Shown here: in pieces, positions 8,725-16,480 of the stretch
Layout: every line of letters starts with the position of its first letter
Position numbering within the stretch: the first letter of the stretch is position 1
Assembly: GCA_963806635.1 (NCBI GenBank)
Contig: CAWDZA010000021.1
Span: 124,001-188,000, forward strand
DNA from: CAVVEQ01 sp963806635
GTDB lineage: Bacteria; Chloroflexota; Anaerolineae; Anaerolineales; Anaerolineaceae
Length of the DNA stretch: 64,000 nucleotides
Reading direction: 5' to 3'
The notes under the pieces: generated by a model
What the model saw: only the letters and a program-made list of their open reading frames with translations
What the model was told of the DNA's origin: nothing
The model's database searches: none
Position numbers and translations under genes: made by a program

Positions 8725-10029
8725 CTACTCATACTTCAACGCCGTCACCGGCACCAGCGTGGCTGCGCGCAGGGCGGGGTAGAGCCCGGAGAGCAAGCCC
8801 ACCATGGTCGCAAAAGCCAGGGTAAAGATCGGTAACCAGACCGGGGTGGAGATGGCAAAGTTCGGCGGCGGGCCGCCCGTCTGGGAGACCTGCTGGGTCA
8901 GGTAGGTCACCGCCACCACATTGATCACCTGCCCGGCCAGCCAGCCCAGCATCACCCCGCCCACGCCGCCCACAAAGCCGATCCCGCCTGCCTCTCCCAA
9001 AAAGATGCTGAGCACATCCCGGTTGGTGGCGCCCACCGCCTTCATCAACCCGATCTCGCGCGTGCGCTCCAAAATGGCCATGGTCATGGTGTTGGCAATC
9101 CCAATGGCTGCCACCAGCAGGGCGATGGCGCCAATGCCGCCAAAGATCAGCTGCAGGATCATGAAGAAATTATTGATGGGCTGCAGGTATTGCTGCGGCG
9201 TGTTAGCCTGAAATCCAAGATCGTTGATCTGCTGGCTCACATCCAGCACCACATCCGGGTTGGCTGCCCGCACGATGAGCTGCCCATAGCCCTCCTTCTT
9301 GCGGTTGATGCGCGACCCGCGCACCCATTCGTTCCAGGCCGTCATTTCGGCCATGGGCACATACATCGAGCCGTCGGATTCGCCGCGGCTCTCGGTGAGC
9401 TGACCGCTTACCTTCAGCGGGATGGTCTTGTGGATCTCGGTGCCGTCTTCGGCGTATTTGATCAGGGTTAATTTAAGCGTTTCGCCTTCCAGAACCGGGG
9501 GCTCGGGTGTGGCCTGCCCCGGGCGCAGCCTGGGATCGTAGAAGTTGCGCGGCACCCAGCTCCCGATCACGGCGGTGCCCTTTCCAAGTGCCGTGCTGCC
9601 TGCCGCGGCCTTATAGCCCATGTCGGCCAGGTCGTCGGTGCCCACCCCCAGGATATTGACGTACGATTCCAGCGTGCCGAACTTCAACAGCCCGCCGGCA
9701 TAGGAGTATTCCTGCGGGATCACCTTCACCACGCCCGGGATGGCGGCGATCATGTCGATGGCATCCGAGGTGAGCAGCTTCATCTGCTCGGGGGTCACCA
9801 CCTGGCCCATCTGGGCTTCCTTGGGGTAACCCGGGTACACGTCGATGCGGGTCAGGTCGCTGATCCCGTACATGTTGCGGGCAAAATTCTGCTGCAGCCC
9901 GATGGCCAGCGAAACCAGCACAACCACCGCGGCAGTGCCGATCACCACCCCCACGGCTGTCAGCGCCACCCTGCCCTTGCGGCGGTTGAGGTTCTCTGCC
10001 ACCAGCCGGATCAGATCAAGGAACTTCAT
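8725..10029 (-). CDS. MacB-like ABC transporter permease
   Basis: A 434-residue protein with the MacB/FtsX topology: one TM helix near residues 20-45 (VGVVIGTAAVVVLVSLAIG), a large extracytoplasmic region (about 50-290), and three C-terminal TM helices (FGGIGAIALLVAAIGIANT, GFVGGVGGVMLGWLAGQ, IFTLAFATMVGLLSGLYPA). The cytoplasmic loop ERTREIGLMKAVGAT and final PVTALKYE are hallmark motifs. Such permeases work as mechanotransmitters with an ATPase dimer rather than as classical pores. It is the last gene of a minus-strand operon with the ATPase and a CARDB-like exported protein upstream (20-base gap), which probably form one complex in the cell envelope. Confidence 0.93.
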   Translation of the reverse strand: MKFLDLIRLVAENLNRRKGRVALTAVGVVIGTAAVVVLVSLAIGLQQNFARNMYGISDLTRIDVYPGYPKEAQMGQVVTPEQMKLLTSDAIDMIAAIPGVVKVIPQEYSYAGGLLKFGTLESYVNILGVGTDDLADMGYKAAAGSTALGKGTAVIGSWVPRNFYDPRLRPGQATPEPPVLEGETLKLTLIKYAEDGTEIHKTIPLKVSGQLTESRGESDGSMYVPMAEMTAWNEWVRGSRINRKKEGYGQLIVRAANPDVVLDVSQQINDLGFQANTPQQYLQPINNFFMILQLIFGGIGAIALLVAAIGIANTMTMAILERTREIGLMKAVGATNRDVLSIFLGEAGGIGFVGGVGGVMLGWLAGQVINVVAVTYLTQQVSQTGGPPPNFAISTPVWLPIFTLAFATMVGLLSGLYPALRAATLVPVTALKYE

Positions 10030-10049
10030 GGAATTAAGCCGGGAAAGCC

Positions 10050-11805
10050 CTACCCGCCCTTGCCGCCAGGACCGTAGATGGGCACGGTTTGTTCGGTGGG
10101 AACCTCCCCCGGTGTCTCCTGGGATGGCGCGGCGCTATCCAGCCCGAACAGCCCGCGGAAGAAGCGCAGCGCTTTTTGGAAGAAGGTCTCGGGTGGGGCG
10201 CTGATCGCATCCGGGGGCACCATCCCAGGCTCAAGGACAGGTGCCTCCATGGCGGGCAGAACGTCCACGCTCAGCTTCTGTTCGATCTCGCGCGGCTGGT
10301 TGAAATCATCGGTATAGTTGATCCGCACCGTCAGCTCCAGCGGTCCCTCCTGGTCCGGCGTGAGAATGGAATCCAGGGTGAAGTAGCCCCCGGGGTCCAG
10401 GATGCCAACCAGGGCGGTGTTATTTTCCAGCGTGCCGCCCTCGGCGGAGACCGGTCATGTTGCCCAGCACCACCTGCTTGCGCCCCAGGTTGGTCACCTG
10501 CAGCGGCAGCGTGCCAGGGCTCTGCGCATAGAAAGGATCCGGGCTGCGGTAAAAACCCACCTCCACCTGGGGCAGGCTGAGCACCAGCAGGGTGATGGAT
10601 TGATCATTCACCAGGCGGTACCCGCTGGTGTTGTCATAGGTGAAAGAGATCTTGAATGAATAGGCGCCGGGCGCGGTGTTGGTGTTGACGATCATTTTGG
10701 CGGTGGTGGTGACCTTCTGGTTCACGCCGATATCCCCGATGAAGATCACGTTGGAGCTGCCCAGCGGGGCAAAGTTGGCCAGGTCCGCCCCGGAGGAGGT
10801 TCCTCCGCCGCCCGGGACGGGCGTTCCCCCCGCGGTCGTATCCGGGATCACCCCCCCGCCCAGCACCATCGAAACCGAGCGGGCGGTGCTGGTGCCCAGG
10901 TTCTCAATTTCCATGGTCAGGTCAAAAATCGAACCTGGCTGCAGGGGGTCGACACTGGTCTTGTAGGACTGGATCACCAATTGCGGGCGGGCTACCACCG
11001 TGGGTGTGCGCGTGGGCGCCCCGGACCACATGCTTTGTGGATACGCCAGGTTGATGGCCAGGCTGAAGGATTCACTATAGGCATTGCCCACAGAATCTGT
11101 GTAATCCACCTTCACTCCCAGGATGCCCATCTGTAGCCCGCTCAGGGCGGGATTCGGCCAGAGCTCCTGGCTGACAGAGGTGCTCCCCCCCTTATTGATC
11201 GAAGCCACCGAGATCACCCCGCCGGAGCTGACCGGCACAAAATCCGTTCCCGAGAAGGAGACCAGGATGTTGGTTGCGGGCGCGCCGCCGTTATTGCGCA
11301 GATTCAGGGTAAGGGTGAAATCGGTGCCGGGCGTCACGTAGGTGGTATTCGCCGAGAAGGATTCCACCACCACCACCGGGCGCGCGAAAGTTGTGGCGGT
11401 GGAGGAGGGGAAGATGGCTGTGGTGGTGAGGAGCGAGGTGGCCATGGTGGTCGATCCATCGCTGAAGCTCACCTGGGCCGAATCCGTGGTCACCGCAGGC
11501 GAGCCGGGGATGCTCACGTTCACATTGAAAGCAAAATCCCCGTTGCCGGTTACGGTGGTACTGCCGGGGCTCACCGTGGTCGCCCAGCCGTTGGCAGAGA
11601 TGGCGGATGCACTCAGGGTGAAATCCGCGCTGTAATCCGAGACCGTCACCACCAGGGTATAGGCCACCACCGAGCCGGCCAAACCGGATTTCGCGTCGCC
11701 GGAGGGCGTCACCACGCCGGTGGCTGCCCGCACGGGGTCCGGCGAAAGGAAAAGGCCTCCCAGCAGAAGGGTGAGCATCAGGATCAACAGAATGGGTTTT
11801 TTCAT
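10050..11805 (-). CDS. Exported CARDB/NPCBM-like (COG1361-type) adhesion-like protein, frameshifted
   Basis: The start at 11805 (MKKPILLILMLTLLLGG) has an AGGAGTG ribosome site and a signal peptide. The body consists of repeated Ig-like modules of the CARDB/NEW3 type (VSDYSADFTLSASA, TDFTLTLNLRNNGGAPATN, GSIFDLTMEIENLGTSTARS). The frame breaks near 10451-10454, where ACCGGTCTCC should read one G shorter; the other frame continues MTVSAEGGTLENNTALVG and ends with a hydrophobic/basic stretch (FFQKALRFFRGLFGLD) at 10050. In related operons such proteins partner a MacB-like permease and ATPase. Lying between the two transporter genes, it is likely the extracytoplasmic partner. Transported substrate unknown. 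Confidence 0.8.
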
Positions 11806-11812
11806 GAAGGCA

Positions 11813-12545
11813 TCACTCCTGTTCGGCAGACTGGATGCGCTCCAGGTCTGCCTCCTCGTATTCGGTTTGTGAAACGGTCTTCCCATCCAGCAGGAAGACG
11901 GTGTGGGTGGCAAAATGCAGCATGCGAGGGTCGTGGGTTACAACCATCACCGTGCGCCCGCTTTTATGCAGCTCTGAAAGAACCAGCATGATGCTGTTCC
12001 CGCTGGAGCGGTCCAAATTGCCGGTGGGCTCATCCGCCAGGATGAGCTCGGGGTCATTCACCAGCGCGCGGGCAATTGCCACCCGCTGCTGCTGACCGCC
12101 GGAAAGCTCGGTGGGTTTATGGCGCGCGCGCTGCTCCAATCCTACCCGGGTGAGCAGTTCCATAGCCCGCGTGCTCCTGCGCGGCAGAAGGGACCCCGGC
12201 GAAGCGCATGGGGAAGGCCACATTCTCCAGGCTGTCCATGCTGGAGATCAAGTTGAAGGACTGGAAGATGAACCCCACCTTCTTGCGGCGGAAGATGGCC
12301 AGCGCGTTCTCATCCATCTCCTCCAGCTTAAGTCCATCCACTTCGATCGACCCCGAGGTCGCCCGATCCAGACCGCCCAGCAGGTAGAGCAGCGTGCTCT
12401 TGCCCGAGCCGGAAGGACCCATCACCACTGTCAGGGATTTCCGCGGGATCTCCAGGTCCACCCCGGCCAGCGCGTCCACCTGCACCGTGCCCATCTGGTA
12501 GGTCTTCCAAAGATCTGAAATTTGAACGAATGCCCTGGTTGCCAT
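11813..12545 (-). CDS. MacB/LolD-type ABC transporter ATP-binding protein, frameshifted
   Basis: From the ATG at 12545 the frame gives Walker A GPSGSGKS, the Q-loop IFQSFNLISSMDSLENV, then switches near 12177-12186 (one extra base in GCCGCGCAGG). The second frame gives RAMELLTRVGLEQRARHKP, the signature LSGGQQQR, Walker B LILADEPTGNLD and the H-loop VTHD. All catalytic elements are therefore present across the two frames. It is 7 bases upstream of the CARDB-like gene and 18 bases downstream of the Yip1-like gene, so cotranscribed. Family members energise MacB-like permeases. Sequence error is the simplest explanation of the frameshift because nothing catalytic has decayed. Confidence 0.88.
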
Positions 12546-12563
12546 GATCAAAAATCTGTGAAA

Positions 12564-13349
12564 TTAGAAAAAGAATGGCTGAACAGGACCTACACCGCCC
12601 AGTTTGGAAACGGCAAAGGCTGGCAGGGAAGCCAGGCAAAGCAGGAGCACGAGCACCACTGCCGTCACCAGCCATGCCTTGCGCCGGGTGATGCTGGCGA
12701 TGAGCGGCACCCCGATGAAGAGCAACACAACCTGCCAGACAAGGTAGATATCCACCTGGCTGAGCAAAGCAGAGAGAAATGAGCCGGGAGGGCTGAACCC
12801 GGAGATCCCCTGAGCCGAGATCAGGTTGCGGGTGAAGAGGATATACCCCGCCTGCAGCAGATAGCGCACCGCGAAGGGCAGGCCAGCCCAGCCCGCCAGA
12901 TTCAGAGCTTTGACGCTGGAGCTGCGGCTCCCCGCCAGGGTCAGTCCCAGGTAGAGCATCCCCCCCAGCAGCGCCCAACTGAGCCAGATGCCTGCCAGCA
13001 GCCCTGTTGCCGGGAAGACGTAGGTGAACAGCGGCGAGGAACTAGTCTGCTGCGCCTGGGTGAATTGCTGCTGCTGCTCGGGGGTGTAGTACTGAAAATC
13101 CGGTGGCAGCGCTCCGCCGCCCTCGGAAAGCTGCCCGCGTATCGGACCTGCAACCAAAACTGAAAGCAACGCCGCCAGGCTGAGAACCAGGAGCGGAACG
13201 AGCCAAAAGGATTTTTCCCGCGTGGCGATCTCTTTCAATCCGCGGGCAGGTCTGAGTAGGACAGGCAGGATAAAACGGAACCCTGAGTGCCACTTTTCTG
13301 GCAGCGGGGGAATGGCTTCGGGGATGGTTGGAGTCTTCGTTGAGGGCAT
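12564..13349 (-). CDS. Yip1-like multi-pass membrane protein
   Basis: A 261-residue protein with a proline-rich cytoplasmic N-terminus (KTPTIPEAIPPLPEK), one TM helix near 45-68 (WLVPLLVLSLAALLSVLVAG), an extracytoplasmic Gln-rich loop (YTPEQQQQFTQAQQT), and four or five more TM helices to the end. The region YVFPATGLLAGIWLSWALLG and NLAGWAGLPFAVRYLLQAG is like the bacterial Yip1 domain family. The ATG at 13349 has a GAGAGG ribosome site. It starts the operon leading into the ABC ATPase, so an accessory role in that transporter is plausible but unproven. Confidence 0.75.
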   Translation of the reverse strand: MPSTKTPTIPEAIPPLPEKWHSGFRFILPVLLRPARGLKEIATREKSFWLVPLLVLSLAALLSVLVAGPIRGQLSEGGGALPPDFQYYTPEQQQQFTQAQQTSSSPLFTYVFPATGLLAGIWLSWALLGGMLYLGLTLAGSRSSSVKALNLAGWAGLPFAVRYLLQAGYILFTRNLISAQGISGFSPPGSFLSALLSQVDIYLVWQVVLLFIGVPLIASITRRKAWLVTAVVLVLLLCLASLPAFAVSKLGGVGPVQPFFF

Positions 13350-13713
13350 CAGGATCCTCTCCGTCGATCGAATTTGACAACTGGGAGTTAATCATACCGT
13401 AGGTTGGGGGGGGCTCTCACCGGTTTTCTCATGAAATCCTCATCATGTTTTGCCGGTATCAGACACATATTTGCCAAATATATGTCGTTTCGTTTTGGCT
13501 TCGGGGCAGACGGTCTATTGATAAAAAAGTATGCATCCTTTGTGGGGTGCACAGATCGCGACCCCTCAAGGGGGTGCACAGACCGCGACCGCCCTGGCGT
13601 TTAATCAATCATAAATAGTATCCATATAAAAAAAATCCGGACTTGCTTATAAAATTCAATGGTGATAATCTTTAATAGCATATTGGGTAATGAACAGAAC
13701 AGGAGAAGAGAAA
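13350..13713. other. Intergenic region with no convincing gene
   Basis: 364 bases between divergent genes. It should carry the promoter of the minus-strand ABC operon. It holds the direct repeat at 13544-13590 and an AT-rich stretch at 13600-13700. A 66-codon frame at 13404-13604 has no ribosome site and no protein-like composition and is not called. Confidence 0.6.
13544..13590. repeat. Direct repeat of a GC-rich 20-mer, period 27
   Basis: GGGGTGCACAGATCGCGACC at 13544-13563 and GGGGTGCACAGACCGCGACC at 13571-13590 differ at one base. A third near-copy (18 of 20) is at 44589-44608 inside a coding region. Function unknown. Confidence 0.75.
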
Positions 13714-13836
13714 ATGAGTTCATCCGGAAAAAATGACAAGGGCAAGAAAGAGCAAAAGAAGAAGCCTAAGCTTACCATCAAGGAAAAACGGAAATTGAAG
13801 CACGAGAAAAACGCCGTCAATGTCGGGACGCTGTAA
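13714..13836 (+). CDS. Small Lys-rich protein, 40 residues
   Basis: This short gene has an ATG at 13714 preceded by AGGAGAAGAG, a strong ribosome site. The product is extremely basic (MSSSGKNDKGKKEQKKKP, then LTIKEKRKLKHEKNAVNVG) with no hydrophobic segment. Small Lys-rich proteins with the KEKRK-type core are widespread hypotheticals; nucleic acid or ribosome binding would fit the charge but is only an inference. It stands alone between the ABC operon and the DinB-like gene, in an otherwise empty region, which supports it being a real gene rather than a chance frame. Confidence 0.65.
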   Translation: MSSSGKNDKGKKEQKKKPKLTIKEKRKLKHEKNAVNVGTL

Positions 13837-13903
13837 AACCGAAAGAGGAACGCAGCTGCCGTGCATTGCAGGCGGCACAATATCCTAAGACTTCAAACGA
13901 CCA

Positions 13904-13948
13904 GGATATAAGGAGGAAAGGATAAAAAATCCGAATATCCTTATATCC
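13904..13948. repeat. Inverted repeat, 11-bp arms
   Basis: GGATATAAGGA (13904-13914) is the exact reverse complement of TCCTTATATCC (13938-13948), with a 23-base loop. It lies 70 bases after the small Lys-rich gene and is followed by T-rich sequence, so it may end that transcript. The word TATCCTTATATCCTTT (13936-13951) recurs exactly at 35013-35028. Confidence 0.5.
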
Positions 13949-14102
13949 TTTCATATTGTTATTCTTTTCGCATAAAAGACACACAAATGAAAAAGGCGGG
14001 CTTTATCAAATTAGGGAGTGTCTCGCCTATTCCAAATATCCACGCGACCAAAAAACGTTTCAACATTTCAATCATTCACCCCCCTCGTGCTATCATTAAC
14101 CC

Positions 14103-14812
14103 ATGATCATCCGCATCGGCCTGGAAAATAACTTCGAACGCCGCTCGCTTGCCTGGGCGCTGGATCTGCCCGGCTGCTTCGCCTATGGCGTCACCGCCTC
14201 CGAAGCGCTGGCAGCCATGCCGAAAGCTGTTCTGGGCTACAAAGCCTGGCTGGAAAGCCACACCTCACGATCCTGGGTCTCGCAGATCTCGACCGATTTC
14301 GATATCCGCCTGGCGGAAGCCTTTGAGGATTACACGATCGACAAGGATTTTGAGCTCGCTGAAAGCGGGTACGAGGTGGATGCGTTTTTTCGGCACGATT
14401 GGAAACCGCTGCGCAAAGTCGGATATCACCCGCAGGGCTGCAACTGCTAAAATGGTCGCGTGCTGAACCTATGGAAGTGATGAGTGCTGTTCCGCCCGAG
14501 CGCTTTGAGGAGCTGCTGCCGGGGGAAAGATGGAGTATTCGCGGTATCCTGGCCCACATTGCCAATACGGAATTCTGGTACCTCTCGCATCTGGATCTCA
14601 CCAGCGGGCGCAAGGAGGATCTACCCACAGAGACGATGGAACGTCTGCAGTTCGCGCGGTCCCTGCTGGATGCCGCCCTTCCGGAGCTCACGGATTCCAC
14701 CCTGGTGACCGGGCGTCAGGGCGAATTCTGGAGCCCCCGCAAGCTGCTGCGCCGGGTCGTCTGGCACGAGCTGGATCACACCAACCACATTCTAAAACTG
14801 CTCTTGGTATAA
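14103..14812 (+). CDS. HicB-like N-terminal domain fused to DinB-like domain, frameshifted
   Basis: The first ~100 residues (RIGLENNFERRSLAWALDLP, GCFAYGVTASEALAAMPKAV) resemble the HicB-type antitoxin/partial RNase H-like fold. The C-terminal part, in another frame, is a DinB/YfiT-like four-helix domain (PGERWSIRGILAHIANTEFW, then RVVWHELDHTNHILKLL) with His residues placed for metal binding. The shift lies near 14405-14440, just after FFRHDWKPL, where the second frame reads SPAGLQLLKWSRAEPMEVM, so the two parts probably form one ~236-residue protein. I recall this fusion as a Chloroflexota-type arrangement but cannot verify it here. DinB-fold proteins include thiol S-transferases; the substrate is unknown. 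The ATG is 14103, with no clear ribosome site. Confidence 0.72.
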
Positions 14813-14922
14813 AAAAACGCCCCCGATCTATCGAGAGGCGTTATAGGCGGTTTTTCCCACATACGCGCGGCAAACTGGCGCGCGTTTTTATTCCCGCCGG
14901 AAGAAAGTGGACCCGTGGGGGG

Positions 14923-15003
14923 TTACTTTTTCCAGCTGGTCAGGCTCATCGCTCCAAAGAGCAGCCCGATGAATGCCACCAAAACATAGACGATGCTGGA
15001 CAT
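14923..15003 (-). CDS. Single-helix membrane miniprotein, 26 residues
   Basis: On the minus strand the ATG at 15003 follows AGGAAAGAG at a normal distance. The product is one hydrophobic helix (SSIVYVLVAFIGLLFGAM) with a short polar tail ending WKK, the classic shape of small bacterial membrane proteins. A TATACA box lies ~45 bases upstream on the same strand. It was found by eye; nothing else occupies this gap between the DinB-like gene and the LCP gene. Function unknown; such proteins often modulate larger membrane complexes. Confidence 0.6.
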   Translation of the reverse strand: MSSIVYVLVAFIGLLFGAMSLTSWKK

Positions 15004-15125
15004 GATCTTCTCTTTCCTGTGAGGCTCTCGCTCACGCCTTACTTGTATAAACACCTTTCGATCTCACCGGTTACTTGCATTTTCAAAAAAACGCAACCAA
15101 AAAATAGTTTCCAAAACTGCCGTGC

Positions 15126-15131
15126 TATAAT
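15126..15131 (+). promoter_or_regulatory. -10 box of leaderless LCP gene
   Basis: TATAAT ends 8 bases before the ATG at 15140, leaving no room for a ribosome site, so the transcript is probably leaderless. Confidence 0.65.
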
Positions 15132-15139
15132 TTTTTTCA

Positions 15140-16345
15140 ATGCTCCGGTCTGTTTTCATCCTCACGGCAGTCCTTCTGCTGGCAGGCTGCTCCCTGGCTG
15201 CCCCCCAGCCGACGGTTACTGCCTTGCCTTCTGCCACCAGCTCGGCAACGGTGACCTTCACGCCCACCCCGCTTCGCACACTGCCGGTATGGATGAATTA
15301 CGCTTCTCCCGTTGCAATAAACGTGCCCACACCCATTCCGCCGCCCGCACCAAAGCTGGAGCTTCCCCCGGGGGTGCGCTCCTTCCTGTTGGTGGGCAGT
15401 GATAAGCCCTCGCCCTATAAAGGCCGCACCGATGCGCTCCTGCTGCTGCTCTACGACCCCGGCACTGCCAAGGCTGCGCTCATCTCCCTGCCGCCGGATC
15501 TGTTCGTCTATATCCCCGGGCTGACCATGCAGCGCCTCAACACCGCCTATATCTCCGGCGGAATCGAAAGCCTGCTCACCACCCTGGAATACAACCTCGG
15601 CTTGCGCCCCGAGCAGTACGCGGTCATCCCCCTGGATGCCTTCACCTACTGGGTGGATGGGCTTGGCGGTGTGGATCTGACCGTCTCGGATGATCTCTGG
15701 GATTCCTGCGGGACGGTACGGGAAGGCAGGGTGCACCTGAACGGGCAGAAGGCGCTGTGCTACTTCCGCGTCCGCGCCGGGATGGACGAACCCGCCCGCA
15801 ACCGCCGCCAGCAGGAGCTGCTGCAGGCGCTTTATCTGCGCGTAGCCGAAAGCGGCAACCTGACCCTGCTGCCCGCGCTTTACCAGACTTACCGTGAGCG
15901 CATCGACACCAATTTGAGTTACGCAGAAGCCTTCGATGCCATCCCCCTGGCCCTATACCTGGCCGACCCGGGGCGCATCCGCTATTTCCAGCTATCCCCC
16001 TCGGCGCTGGAGACCTGGCGACTGCCAGGCGCGAGCGAAGCGCAGGTGTTTCTGCCGCATACTTCCGAAATTCAGCGTACCTTCGCGGATATGCTGGGTT
16101 TCCTGGGCGCCTCCCAACCGCTCACCCAGCGCGTGATCACCCTGGTGCACGACCTGACAACCAGCCCCACTGCCACCCTCACCTCCACTATCACCCAAAC
16201 GCTCACGCGCACCATCACCCTCACTCCCACCATCACATCCACGCCCACCATCACGCTTACCCGCACTATCACCCTCACCCGCACGATCACCCGCACGCGC
16301 ACCGAAACCCGAACCCCCACGCCAACACCCACCCCTACCTACTAA
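15140..16345 (+). CDS. LytR-CpsA-Psr (LCP) family lipoprotein
   Basis: The N-terminus is a lipoprotein signal with lipobox LLAGC. After a PT linker, residues ~80-300 form an LCP domain: FLLVGSDKPSPYKGRTDALL, ALISLPPDLFVYIPG, RLNTAYISGGIES, GVDLTVSDDL, HLNGQKALCYFRVR and RNRRQQELLQAL. The conserved Arg and Asp residues that bind polyprenyl-pyrophosphate in LCP enzymes are visible (GRTDALLLLLYDP, RVRAGMDEPARNRRQQ). LCP enzymes attach secondary polymers to the cell wall or other acceptors. The last ~65 residues are Thr-Ile-Thr/Pro repeats, unusual for the family, likely a stalk. 401 residues, single gene. Confidence 0.88.
   Translation: MLRSVFILTAVLLLAGCSLAAPQPTVTALPSATSSATVTFTPTPLRTLPVWMNYASPVAINVPTPIPPPAPKLELPPGVRSFLLVGSDKPSPYKGRTDALLLLLYDPGTAKAALISLPPDLFVYIPGLTMQRLNTAYISGGIESLLTTLEYNLGLRPEQYAVIPLDAFTYWVDGLGGVDLTVSDDLWDSCGTVREGRVHLNGQKALCYFRVRAGMDEPARNRRQQELLQALYLRVAESGNLTLLPALYQTYRERIDTNLSYAEAFDAIPLALYLADPGRIRYFQLSPSALETWRLPGASEAQVFLPHTSEIQRTFADMLGFLGASQPLTQRVITLVHDLTTSPTATLTSTITQTLTRTITLTPTITSTPTITLTRTITLTRTITRTRTETRTPTPTPTPTY
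16180..16342 (+). repeat. Degenerate ACC-ATC-ACN codon repeats
   Basis: The 3' end of the LCP gene is made of repeated Thr-Ile-Thr and Thr-Arg/Pro codon units, giving a low-complexity C-terminal tail. Slippage here could vary tail length. Confidence 0.75.
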
Positions 16346-16480
16346 ATCCGCATCTGTCAATAACCCTGGGCTGGTTTGCATCTTTGTTAAATCCCCGCCG
16401 TGGTTATTGTGATTCCCCTGCGCTTGTGCTACACTGAAATTCCAGCGATCAAAGATTTGGAATTGCAGGGTGGTAACAGC

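Noticed and set aside
13544..13590. CRISPR-like pair of repeats
   Set aside because: Only two units with a 7-base gap; far too short for spacers.
13404..13604. 66-codon frame in the intergenic region
   Set aside because: No ribosome site, and it spans the GC-rich direct repeat; composition not protein-like.
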